14,013 bases of DNA from an uncultured Clostridia bacterium (GCA_945835425.1 CAMAJC010000017.1:1-14013); one strand, 5' to 3'; positions 1 through 6,537 are shown, counted from the first letter of the stretch. The notes: generated from the letters alone by a model not told the origin. Translations and numbers: made by a program.

Positions 1-799
1 CGCCGGGAGCCAGCAGCTTGCGGGGGTCGAAGCCCTTGCCCTGCTGATCCTTGCCAGCCTCAATGTATTTACGGGTAGCCTCAGCGAATACCAGCTGGCA
101 CTCGGTGTTTACATTGATCTTGGCAACGCCCAGAGAGATAGCCTTGGAGATCTGGTCGTCCGGGATGCCGGTGCCGCCGTGGAGAACCAGAGGCATATCG
201 CCGACAGCTTCCTTAACAGCAGCCAGGGTCTCGAAGGACAGGCCTTCCCAGTTAGCGGGATATACGCCGTGGATGTTGCCGATGCCTGCAGCCAGGATGT
301 CAACGCCCAGATCAGCGATCATCTTGCATTCAGCGGGGTCAGCGCATTCGCCCTTGCCGACAACGCCGTCTTCTTCGCCGCCGATAGCGCCGACCTCAGC
401 CTCGATGGAGATGCCCTTGGAATGAGCAAGCTCAACCAGCTCTTTGGTCTTTGCGATGTTTTCGTCGATGGGGTAGTGAGAGCCGTCGAACATGATGGAA
501 GAGAAGCCTGCAGCGATGCACTTCTTAGCGCCCTCGTAGGAGCCGTGGTCGAGGTGCAGAGCGACGGGAACGGTGATGCCCAGCTCATTGATCATGCCGT
601 TGACCATGCCGACGATGGTGGTGTAGCCGCACATATACTTGCCAGCGCCCTCGGAAACACCGAGGATAACGGGAGACTGCAGCTCCTGAGCGGTGAGCAG
701 GATAGATTTGGTCCATTCAAGGTTGTTGATGTTGAACTGGCCGACTGCATAATGGCCGTCACGAGCCTTGTTCATCATTTCTGTTGCAGAAACTAACAT
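1..799 (-). CDS. fba: Class II fructose-1,6-bisphosphate aldolase, 3' end beyond window
   Basis: Cleaves fructose-1,6-bisphosphate to dihydroxyacetone phosphate and glyceraldehyde-3-phosphate in cytosolic glycolysis, or runs the reverse in gluconeogenesis. The open frame starts at ATG 799 on the minus strand and runs off the left edge, giving 266 codons of a family usually near 280-310 residues. Visible hallmarks are GQFNINN near residue 20, ALHLDHG at about 80-86 (catalytic Asp84 and zinc ligand His85), GEEDGV around residue 140, GNIHG with a second metal-ligand His, and LHGGTGIPDD, the phosphate/metal loop. The start is set by GGAGG about 8-10 bases upstream. Codon use is strongly biased, as expected for a highly expressed gene. 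The promoter lies at 873-901. The gene is divergent from the peptidase gene. Family assignment is secure; tagatose-bisphosphate aldolase (GatY/KbaY) is a related alternative that sequence reading alone cannot fully exclude. Confidence 0.93.
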   Translation of the reverse strand, partial: MLVSATEMMNKARDGHYAVGQFNINNLEWTKSILLTAQELQSPVILGVSEGAGKYMCGYTTIVGMVNGMINELGITVPVALHLDHGSYEGAKKCIAAGFSSIMFDGSHYPIDENIAKTKELVELAHSKGISIEAEVGAIGGEEDGVVGKGECADPAECKMIADLGVDILAAGIGNIHGVYPANWEGLSFETLAAVKEAVGDMPLVLHGGTGIPDDQISKAISLGVAKINVNTECQLVFAEATRKYIEAGKDQQGKGFDPRKLLAPG

Positions 800-847
800 T
801 GGAATAACCTCCATTATTTTAATTGCTGCCCCGTATACGAAGCGGCC

Positions 848-863
848 ATCGGTTTGTACCGAT
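848..863. promoter_or_regulatory. Palindrome at the fba transcription start
   Basis: The plus strand reads ATCGGT-TTGT-ACCGAT, a perfect 6-bp inverted repeat with a 4-base centre, just downstream of the fba -10 box. Its position fits a repressor operator over the start site, or a small hairpin at the 5' end of the mRNA. No specific regulator is recognised. Confidence 0.35.
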
Positions 864-872
864 ATCATCTTC

Positions 873-901
873 ATTATATCGTATTGACAGAAAAAAATCA
901 A
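873..901 (-). promoter_or_regulatory. Sigma-70-type promoter of fba
   Basis: On the minus strand, -35 TTGATT (896-901) and a perfect -10 TATAAT (873-878) are separated by 17 bases. Initiation near 866 would give a leader of about 67 nt before the fba start at 799. This is one of the best promoter matches in the window. Confidence 0.8.
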
Positions 902-969
902 GAGATTTATTCTCGGTTGCACAGGATTATGATATATAACTTGCGCGTCTTTTCTTTTGGCTGTTTAGA

Positions 970-978
970 TGGTATAAT
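970..978 (+). promoter_or_regulatory. Extended -10 promoter for the P1 peptidase gene
   Basis: TGG followed by TATAAT (973-978) is an extended -10 motif on the plus strand. The -35 region at 17-base spacing (950-955, TTTTCT) is weak, which is common for extended -10 promoters. Transcription from about 985 would give a leader of roughly 165 nt before the ATG at 1152, long enough to include the structured region at 1028-1128. Confidence 0.55.
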
Positions 979-1027
979 GAAGGAACGGAAATGCGCATTT
1001 TCCCTATGACAGACGAGAAATAAACCA

Positions 1028-1128
1028 GGGAACCTCTGATTTAATGTTTTTTCCCCGCCGAAGGCGGGGAAAAAGCCGCACGGACACGCCTCTGAAAAAG
1101 AGAAAAGTTGAATTAATCAGAGCTTCCC
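1028..1128. repeat. Inverted-repeat element in the P1 peptidase leader (MITE-like or structured leader RNA)
   Basis: An 18-base left arm at 1028-1045 (GGGAACCTCTGATTTAAT) matches the reverse complement of 1111-1128 (GGGAAGCTCTGATTAATT) at 15 of 18 positions. Between them is a 12-bp hairpin at 1048-1074 (TTTTTCCCCGCC, loop GAA, GGCGGGGAAAAA). If transcribed from the promoter near 973, the arms would form a long closing stem ending about 13 bases before the AGGAGG of the peptidase gene. It could be a short non-autonomous insertion (about 101 bp) or a cis-regulatory RNA. No clear target-site duplication was seen, and no known riboswitch family is recognised. Confidence 0.5.
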
Positions 1129-1151
1129 CAGTATATATACAGGAGGAGCAT

Positions 1152-2189
1152 ATGAAAACACAGCATCGCGCGGCAGACCTCGGCATCACGGTCGGAGAGC
1201 TGCCCAAAGGCCCTCGCAATAAGATCACCGACGTGCCGGGCGTCAAGGTCGGACACGCGACCATTTCGACCGGCGAATATGAGACCGGCGTGACCGTTAT
1301 CCTGCCGCCTGCGGAGAACCCGTTCCTGCACAAAATGACGGCGGCTTCTTATGTGGTCAACGGCTTCGGTAAGACGCTCGGACTGGTGCAGGTGGACGAG
1401 CTGGGAACGCTGGAAACGCCGATCGCCCTGACAGGGACGCTGAACGTCGGCAAGGTGCACGACGCTCTGGTGGAGTATATGGTGAACCTCTGTCGGAAAG
1501 ACGGGATTGAGCTGACCTCGATAAACCCGGTGGTCGGGGAGTGCAACGACTCCTACCTCAGCCACCTTTCCGACCGTCCGGTGGGCAGGGACGAGGTCTT
1601 TGCGGCAATCGCTTCGGCCGGGGAAGATTTCGCCCTCGGCGCAGTCGGTGCAGGTCGCGGGACTGTCTGCCATTCCCTAAAAGGCGGCATCGGCAGCGCC
1701 TCCCGGCAGGTCGAGCTGGACGGCAAAACCTACACGGTCGGCGTGCTGGTCCAGACCAATCACGGGCGGCTCTCTGACTTTACCCTGCCGCAGGCAAGGA
1801 ATATCGGGCAGGAGCTGCTGGAGCGTTTAAACGGCAGTGCACCGGACAAAGGTTCCTGCATCATGGTGCTGGCGACCGATGTGCCGCTTTCCGACCGGCA
1901 GCTGCGGCGTGTTTTGAAGCGCTGTCCGGTCGGGCTTATCCGGCTCGGCTCCTTTATCGGCCACGGCAGCGGCGAGATCGTCATCGGCTTCTCCACCGGC
2001 AACATCGTCGAGCAGCACCCGGAGGGCGATTTCCAGCCCCTTGTCCAGCTGAGCGAAGGCCGGATTGACCGCCTGTTCCGCGCTGCCGCCGAAGCCACGG
2101 AAGAAGCGGTGCTCGATTCGATGCTCTGCGCCGAGACAGTCATCGGATGGAATGGGCATACGAAAGTATCTCTTTCCGAAATACTCTGA
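1152..2189 (+). CDS. P1-family (DmpA/BapA-like) self-processing aminopeptidase
   Basis: A 345-residue cytosolic N-terminal nucleophile hydrolase of MEROPS family P1, whose members release N-terminal residues from peptides, including D-amino-acid and beta-peptide substrates. The family autocleaves at a Gly-Ser bond to expose the nucleophilic Ser. Here Gly234-Ser235 sits in DKGSCIMVLATDVPL, the expected junction. Other family landmarks are ITDVPGVKVGHAT near residue 25-37, GVTVILP, VGECNDSYLS, QTNHG with active-site Asn203, and GHGSGEIVIGFST with Ser273 and Glu275. Start choice: ATG 1152 has AGGAGGAGCAT directly upstream. An in-frame ATG at 1044 would lie inside the repeat/leader and lacks a ribosome site. 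The gene has its own promoter and no operon partners. Substrate cannot be read from sequence. Family call is secure. Confidence 0.92.
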   Translation: MKTQHRAADLGITVGELPKGPRNKITDVPGVKVGHATISTGEYETGVTVILPPAENPFLHKMTAASYVVNGFGKTLGLVQVDELGTLETPIALTGTLNVGKVHDALVEYMVNLCRKDGIELTSINPVVGECNDSYLSHLSDRPVGRDEVFAAIASAGEDFALGAVGAGRGTVCHSLKGGIGSASRQVELDGKTYTVGVLVQTNHGRLSDFTLPQARNIGQELLERLNGSAPDKGSCIMVLATDVPLSDRQLRRVLKRCPVGLIRLGSFIGHGSGEIVIGFSTGNIVEQHPEGDFQPLVQLSEGRIDRLFRAAAEATEEAVLDSMLCAETVIGWNGHTKVSLSEIL

Positions 2190-2538
2190 TTTAGTGTGGA
2201 GAGTGGAGAGTTGAGAGTGGAGTTTTCCCTTGACTGCTGCCGCAGTCACTTTTCTGCGAAAAGACCTGGAAAACGTTATGGTATGCGCCGGATCGGCGCA
2301 TGATTTGATTATTTCGTTCCCGAAGGTCAAAAAGCGATAGACCACCATGGTTCCTCGCTCGCAGTTGCATAGAAAAACCTCGCTGGAATATACAATCATC
2401 CAGCGAGGTTTCCGTTTTTCATAGTTTCGAGCGGTGCAGAAGGTAAGAGAATAGCTTGGTTTCGTGCGTGAAATCACTCAATGAATCATGGCGCGATCCG
2501 CGCCATACATTCACTCCACTCTTCACTCTTCACTCTTA
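2190..2538. repeat. Noncoding element with heptamer-based terminal inverted repeats
   Basis: The 349 bases between the stop codons of the P1 peptidase and siroheme reductase genes form one symmetrical element. The left end (2199-2223) is three GAGAGTG-like heptamers plus GAGT. The right end (2513-2537) is the same array inverted, and the ends match at 21 of 25 positions. Internal parts are a 7-bp hairpin (2231-2248), a 6-bp hairpin (2249-2263), an 8-bp hairpin ATGCGCCG-GAT-CGGCGCAT (2283-2301), a bidirectional terminator (2375-2411) and an 8-bp hairpin ATGGCGCG-ATC-CGCGCCAT (2488-2506). Bases just inside the two 8-bp hairpins are also similar in inverted orientation. The right end supplies the siroheme reductase stop codon. 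No coding potential was recognised. It could be a MITE-like element or an accumulated repeat in a convergent gap. Confidence 0.6.
2375..2411. terminator. Bidirectional intrinsic terminator between convergent genes
   Basis: A 12-bp perfect stem, AAACCTCGCTGG (2375-2386) and CCAGCGAGGTTT (2400-2411), with a 13-base loop. On the plus strand it is followed by CCGTTTTTC and on the minus strand the stem runs into GGTTTTTCT. It can therefore end transcripts of the P1 peptidase from the left and of the sulfur operon from the right. Confidence 0.8.
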
Positions 2539-3489
2539 GCACATAGCGCCGCCGGAGAGGTGGAGCTTGGCGTCGAGAATCTGCTGTTTTCTTTCCAGCA
2601 GGCCGTTGTCCAGAAGCTGTGCTTCGACGTTCTCAAAGCCGAGAGTCTCGATGGTTTTAGCGAAGCGTTCGCCGGTCTTGCCCTGTTCTCTGAACAGGAG
2701 GATAGCCTTTTCGATGACGTCGAGGACTTCTTCCTCAGAAGTGAAGATCTTGGACATAGGTTTGCCCATGGCGATCTTCTTGCCCCATCTGCCGCCGAGG
2801 TAGATTTTGTAGCCGGTGGTGCCGCCTTCGATGCAGTCGAAGTGACATTTGCCGACGCATCTGCCGCAGTTATTGCAGACGTCTTTGTCGATCTGCATGA
2901 CGCCGTCCTCATCCAGCTTGGCAGCGCCCATGGGGCACATGGCCTCGATGGAACATTTCTTGCAGCCGTTGCAGTCGTCGGGGTCGTAGGCAACAATCTT
3001 CTGACCGACAACGCCGAGGTCGTTCAGGTCGGGCTTGACGCAGTTGTTGGGGCAGCCGCCGACCGCGATTTTGAACTTATGGGGCAGCTTGACGCCGTGA
3101 TAGCCCACATAAAAACGCTCATGGATCTTCTCGGACAGGGAGAAGGTGTCGATCAGGCCGTACTGGCAGTGAGTTCCCTTGCAGGAGACGACCGGGCGGA
3201 CCTGGGAGCCGGTTCCGCCGGTGATCAGGCCGGCTTTGGCGATAAATTCCTTAAACTCCTCGATTTTATCATAGGGAATGCCGGCGACCTCGACGGTCAG
3301 ACGGCTGGTCATTTCGGTGTAGCCGTTGCCGAATTTCTGGGCAGCTTCGCCGATGCAGGCCATCTGCTCAGCGGTCAGTCGGCCGTTGATGGTGATAATG
3401 CGGGCGTTGAAGTTGTCGGTGCCGACATGGTTTAAAAAACCTTCGGCTTTAACGGCCTTGATCTGTTCAGCGGTAAGGGTGCAAGACAT
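2536..3489 (-). CDS. Small siroheme sulfite/nitrite reductase-like protein with two [4Fe-4S] sites
   Basis: A 317-residue cytosolic protein of the nitrite/sulfite reductase superfamily, closest in layout to the anaerobic sulfite reductase catalytic subunit (AsrC-like). The N-terminal ferredoxin-like half spans about residues 1-90. The siroheme/[4Fe-4S] ligands are Cys103 and Cys108 (CKGTHC) and Cys146 and Cys150 (GGCPNNC). A ferredoxin insert follows, with Cys173, 176, 179 and 185 and then Cys205, 208, 211 and 215. The family reduces sulfite or nitrite by six electrons. No AsrA- or AsrB-like electron-input subunits are adjacent. GGAGG (3497-3501) lies 7 bases before the ATG at 3489. The gene follows the CoA-disulfide reductase gene by 70 bases in the same orientation. 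Its stop codon is contributed by a repeat end. Substrate (sulfite, nitrite or another sulfur oxyanion) is not proven. Confidence 0.85.
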   Translation of the reverse strand: MSCTLTAEQIKAVKAEGFLNHVGTDNFNARIITINGRLTAEQMACIGEAAQKFGNGYTEMTSRLTVEVAGIPYDKIEEFKEFIAKAGLITGGTGSQVRPVVSCKGTHCQYGLIDTFSLSEKIHERFYVGYHGVKLPHKFKIAVGGCPNNCVKPDLNDLGVVGQKIVAYDPDDCNGCKKCSIEAMCPMGAAKLDEDGVMQIDKDVCNNCGRCVGKCHFDCIEGGTTGYKIYLGGRWGKKIAMGKPMSKIFTSEEEVLDVIEKAILLFREQGKTGERFAKTIETLGFENVEAQLLDNGLLERKQQILDAKLHLSGGAMC

Positions 3490-3517
3490 AAATTTTCCTC
3501 CAATAGTGTTATTTTGT

Positions 3518-3540
3518 GCTGCCCGTGGGATGCGGGCAGC
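3518..3540 (-). other. Intercistronic hairpin in the sulfur operon
   Basis: An 8-bp stem, GCTGCCCG and CGGGCAGC, with a 7-base loop lies between the two genes of the operon. It is not followed by a T tract in either direction, so it is not a normal terminator. It could protect or process the mRNA and adjust the level of the downstream siroheme reductase. Confidence 0.45.
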
Positions 3541-3559
3541 GGAAAAACGCGGACAAATT

Positions 3560-5194
3560 TTAGAACTCCTTGGTGAAAGAGGTGGCGGCTTCGAGGACCT
3601 TTGTGCCGGTGAAGCCCATCTGTTTCAGTTTGTTCTGGGTCAGGTAAGCCCGTCTGCCCTTGTTGCAGACCAGCAGCAGCTTGTCATCCTTCTCATAACC
3701 GGCAGGCGGTTCGTCGAAGGTGGTGTAGTCGAGGAAGGGCGCGCCGTTTAAAAGCGGGTTCGGCGCCTGCGAGCAGTCGATGATCTTATAGCCGTCTGCT
3801 TCACCGGCTGCGAACTCGCCAGGGGTGAACGAGTCCATCTCGCCCTGCATCTTGTTCATCAGGATGCTGGCGGTGGCGGCAAAGGGATGGATCGCGGTCG
3901 AGAAGGGCGGCGCATAGGCCAGGTCCATCTGGGAGAGGGTGGGAAGCGTACCTCCCAGCGTGATGGCGGTGACGGCGATATCGATCATCTTGTCGACTTC
4001 GCCGCTGCCCAGCACCTGCACGCCCAGCAGCTTCATCGTCTCTTTTTCGGCGATCATCTTGGTGATAAACACGCCGGAACCGGGATAGTAATGCGCCTTG
4101 TCGTTTAAAGCGGTCATGACGGCCACATAGTCGATACCGGCGGCCTTCGCTTCCTTTTCGGAAAGGCCGGTGCGGCCTGCGTTTAAGTCAGGGAGCTTGA
4201 TGACGGCGGTGCCGAGGACGCCCTGATAGGGGATGTCCTTTTTGCCTGCGATATTCTGCGCGGCGATTCGTCCGGCGATGTTGGCGGTCGAGCCCATAGC
4301 CGACCAGACAGGTTTCCCGGTCTGGAGGTTTTTCACCAGGCAGCAGTCGCCCACGGCATAAACATCGGGAATATTCGTTTCGAGCCTGTCGTTGACAAGA
4401 ACCGCGCCCTTTTCCATCTCCAACCCGGTACCCTCGAGGAAAGCGGTATTCGGCCGGATGCCGACTGCCATGATAACCGCGTCGGTCTTGATGGCGCGCT
4501 TTTCGGTCTGGATTTTCGCGACCTTGCCCGCGTCGTCCTTGAGAATTGCGGTCAGCTTGGTGGAGGTCATGACGTTGATGCCCCGGTCGGCCAGATGGTC
4601 TTCGATATATCCGGCGATCTCGTCGTCGTACATCGGCAGGATATGGGGCGCCATTTCCACGACGTTGACCCGGACGCCCTGCGCCGCCAGGTTTTCGGCC
4701 ACTTCCAGTCCGATAAAGCCGCCGCCGATGACCGCAGCCCGCTTGATATTGCCCGCTTCGATGTCCGAACGGAGAGAGACCGCGTCTTCCGGCGTCCGCA
4801 TATAAGATACACCGATTGCGTCAATGCCTTCAATGGGCGGACGGATGGGAGAAGCGCCGGTCGCGATGACCAGGCGGTCATAGGGATAAGAAACTTCTTC
4901 TCCGGTGGCGAGTTTTTTGGCGGAGACGGTCTTTGCCGCAAAATCTACGGCGACCGCCTCGACGCCGGTCTGCACCTCCGCGCCGGTCAGGGCGGAGAAG
5001 CTCTGCGGGGTGTTGACGATCAGCTCACCGCGTTCCCTGATCACGCCGCCGACATAGTAGGGCAGTCCGCAGCCCGCGTAGGAAATGTCCTGACTTTTGG
5101 TGATCAGGGTCACTTCGATGCTGCGGTCTTCCCGTTTCAGCTTGGCAGCGACCTTGGTGCCGGCTGCGACACCGCCGATAACTAAAACTTTCAT
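3560..5194 (-). CDS. CoA-disulfide/persulfide reductase with C-terminal rhodanese domain
   Basis: A 544-residue FAD- and NAD(P)H-dependent oxidoreductase of the CoADR-Rhd type. The FAD-binding start is VLVIGGVAAGTK (residues 4-14). The single redox cysteine of this family is Cys42 in YAGCGLPYYVGG, and the NAD(P)H site is GGGFIGLE near 157-164. A VYAVGDC motif contacts FAD, LAYAPPFSTAIHP marks the dimerisation domain, and the rhodanese domain (about 460-544) has active-site loop CNKGRRA with Cys510. Characterised relatives reduce CoA disulfide, CoA persulfide and polysulfide, with the rhodanese domain handling sulfane sulfur. Start choice: ATG 5194 has AAAGGA about 8 bases upstream and begins exactly at the FAD motif. 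ATG 5224, ten codons earlier, is less likely. First gene of the operon, with promoter at 5362-5390 and a LysR box upstream. Exact substrate is inferred. Confidence 0.9.
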   Translation of the reverse strand: MKVLVIGGVAAGTKVAAKLKREDRSIEVTLITKSQDISYAGCGLPYYVGGVIRERGELIVNTPQSFSALTGAEVQTGVEAVAVDFAAKTVSAKKLATGEEVSYPYDRLVIATGASPIRPPIEGIDAIGVSYMRTPEDAVSLRSDIEAGNIKRAAVIGGGFIGLEVAENLAAQGVRVNVVEMAPHILPMYDDEIAGYIEDHLADRGINVMTSTKLTAILKDDAGKVAKIQTEKRAIKTDAVIMAVGIRPNTAFLEGTGLEMEKGAVLVNDRLETNIPDVYAVGDCCLVKNLQTGKPVWSAMGSTANIAGRIAAQNIAGKKDIPYQGVLGTAVIKLPDLNAGRTGLSEKEAKAAGIDYVAVMTALNDKAHYYPGSGVFITKMIAEKETMKLLGVQVLGSGEVDKMIDIAVTAITLGGTLPTLSQMDLAYAPPFSTAIHPFAATASILMNKMQGEMDSFTPGEFAAGEADGYKIIDCSQAPNPLLNGAPFLDYTTFDEPPAGYEKDDKLLLVCNKGRRAYLTQNKLKQMGFTGTKVLEAATSFTKEF

Positions 5195-5355
5195 TTGTGA
5201 CGTTCCTTTCATGCTGATTTTCATTTGGAAAACATAGGCTTATTCCGTTTACCCCGGGAGCCGCGCTTGCCGCTCAGGCGGGAAGCGCATCCGCGTATCC
5301 GCGTATCCTGCGGAAGGGCCGCGGCCAGGCCAAAAGGCGCCGGCCTTTTTTCTTC
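5195..5355 (-). promoter_or_regulatory. Long GC-rich structured leader of the sulfur operon
   Basis: Between the predicted start near 5355 and the ATG at 5194 lie about 160 nt with no gene. They contain a tandem CCGCGTAT duplication (5291-5306) and a hairpin AAAAGGC/GCCTTTT (5332-5338 with 5343-5349). GGCC-rich segments just downstream could pair in an alternative way. The T-rich side on the plus strand (5346-5360) makes the hairpin look like a terminator, but no gene reads into it from the left. Attenuation of the operon is possible; no known riboswitch is recognised. Confidence 0.35.
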
Positions 5356-5361
5356 CTTTTT

Positions 5362-5390
5362 ATTATAGCACTTGCTTTTTCATTTGGAAA
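5362..5390 (-). promoter_or_regulatory. Promoter of the CoADR-Rhd/siroheme reductase operon
   Basis: On the minus strand, a perfect -10 TATAAT (5362-5367) with an extended TGC just before it. At 17-base spacing is -35 TTTCCA (5385-5390), which matches 4 of 6 consensus bases. A mediocre -35 with a strong extended -10 fits an activator-dependent promoter. Confidence 0.7.
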
Positions 5391-5410
5391 ATAGTATTAT
5401 TGGATAAAGG

Positions 5411-5429
5411 TCATAGGTATTTTCTATGA
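5411..5429. promoter_or_regulatory. LysR-type binding site (T-N11-A box)
   Basis: TCATAG-GTATTTT-CTATGA is a perfect 6-bp inverted repeat with a 7-base centre and contains the T-N11-A core of LysR-family sites (ATA-N9-TAT). Its centre (5420) is about 65 bases upstream of the predicted start of the sulfur operon, the usual place of a LysR recognition site. It also lies in the upstream region of the divergent lysR gene. A degenerate half site (ATAG at 5391-5394) lies nearer the -35. Confidence 0.65.
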
Positions 5430-5550
5430 TTTGCCGTGATTTTGCAAAATAATTGGGGAAATCCGGCGGAGAATATGGCTAAGAGGACTTTTTTCCATCA
5501 GCTGGCAGCAAATGGCCTGCCCAAAACTATCGGGAATCGGAGGGAAGCGC

Positions 5551-6519
5551 ATGACGATCCGGCATTTGAAGCTGTTTATCGAGGTGGCCCAGACCGGCAA
5601 AATGAGCAAGGCCGCCGCAAAATTTTATGTCTCCCAGCCGACGGTCTCCCAGGCAATCGCCGACCTGGAGAGCCATTACGGGGTGCGGCTGTTCGAGCGG
5701 CTGAACCAGCGGCTGTATATCACCGAGGCAGGGCGGCAGCTGCTGGAGATGGCGCAGCAGGTGGTGGCCGCTTTTGACCAGCTGGAAAGCGCGATGCAGG
5801 CGACCGCGGGAAAGCCGGTCATCTGGTTCGGCGCGACGGTCACGGTCGGCACCAGCCTGGCCGGACGGATCGCCGCCCGGTTTCAGGAGCAGTGCCCCGA
5901 TGTGCAGCTGAAGGTCTTCGTTGACAACACCGCGACGATTGAGCAAAAGCTGCTGGCAGGAGAGCTGGATCTGGCGCTGGTGGAAGGAGAGGTCAAAAGC
6001 CGGGACCTGACGGTGACGCCGGCGGTCGACGACTATCTCTGTCTGGCCTGCAGCAGCGCCCATCCGTTTGCCCAAAGAACCGAGGTGCGGGTGGAGGAGC
6101 TGGCAAACGAGCGGTTCATCCTCCGGGAAGAAGGCTCCGGCACCAGAGAACGTTTTGTTCAGTTTATGCGGCAGGAGGGCGTTCCGCTGAACATCGGCTG
6201 GGTCTCCTCCAACTCGGAGGCGATCAAAAACGCGGTCATGCAAAATCTGGGGCTCAGCGTCATTTCTCTGCGGCTGATCGAGCGGGAAGTGAAGGAAGGG
6301 AAGATCCGCACCGTCCGGTTCCAGAGCTGCGGCAGCTGCGGGGAGTGCCTTTTCCACCGGCAGTTTTCCCTTGTTCTCCACAAAAACAAGTTCATCACCC
6401 CGGCCCTGACCGCTCTCTTGCAGACCATCTCCGCTTTCCGCAGCGACGATATCAGCTATCTGTTACCTAGGCAGGCAGGGCAGGCACAGCCTGCACCGGA
6501 TTCGCCGCGACCGCAGTGA
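5551..6519 (+). CDS. LysR-family regulator divergent from the sulfur operon
   Basis: A 322-residue LysR-type transcriptional regulator. The winged helix-turn-helix covers about residues 1-60 (MTIRHLKLF, KAAAKFYVSQPTVSQAI, LFERL), a linker helix runs to about 85, and the effector domain lies at about 90-300. The pattern resembles the YeiE/CysL-like group, whose members are linked to sulfur metabolism; that link is family knowledge, not shown here. An unusual C-x2-C-x2-C cluster (Cys260, 263, 266) sits in the effector domain, with Cys164 and Cys167 elsewhere. ATG 5551 is chosen because GGAGG lies about 8 bases upstream and the protein then starts at the usual LysR N-terminus. An ATG 13 codons earlier has no support. 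The tail after about residue 305 is a short Pro/Gln/Ala-rich extension. Likely target is the divergent operon through the box at 5411-5429. Confidence 0.92.
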   Translation: MTIRHLKLFIEVAQTGKMSKAAAKFYVSQPTVSQAIADLESHYGVRLFERLNQRLYITEAGRQLLEMAQQVVAAFDQLESAMQATAGKPVIWFGATVTVGTSLAGRIAARFQEQCPDVQLKVFVDNTATIEQKLLAGELDLALVEGEVKSRDLTVTPAVDDYLCLACSSAHPFAQRTEVRVEELANERFILREEGSGTRERFVQFMRQEGVPLNIGWVSSNSEAIKNAVMQNLGLSVISLRLIEREVKEGKIRTVRFQSCGSCGECLFHRQFSLVLHKNKFITPALTALLQTISAFRSDDISYLLPRQAGQAQPAPDSPRPQ

Positions 6520-6537
6520 CACGCACCAAACAGAGTG

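Noticed and set aside
1048..1074. Hairpin TTTTTCCCCGCC-GAA-GGCGGGGAAAAA as an intrinsic terminator.
   Set aside because: The T run is on the 5' side and the A run on the 3' side for both strands, the reverse of a terminator; kept only as part of the leader/repeat element.
1827..2477. A 216-codon minus-strand open frame across the repeat element and the peptidase 3' end.
   Set aside because: It crosses the terminator hairpin and the terminal repeat, and overlaps a well-supported gene on the other strand.
2199..2537. CRISPR array, because of the short tandem repeats at both ends.
   Set aside because: The repeats are contiguous 7-mers without spacers and are inverted between the ends; no cas gene is present.
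2488..3435. A 315-codon plus-strand open frame.
   Set aside because: It is antisense to the siroheme reductase gene and begins inside the noncoding repeat element; no motif and no ribosome site.
5332..5360. Hairpin followed by TTTTTTCTTCC on the plus strand as a terminator of a plus-strand gene.
   Set aside because: No gene is transcribed rightward into this place; it lies in the minus-strand leader of the sulfur operon.
5400..5430. Promoter for lysR: TTGGAT and TATGAT.
   Set aside because: Spacing is 19 bases and the boxes are imperfect; the pair overlaps the LysR box, so autoregulation is possible but the promoter call is not firm enough to list.
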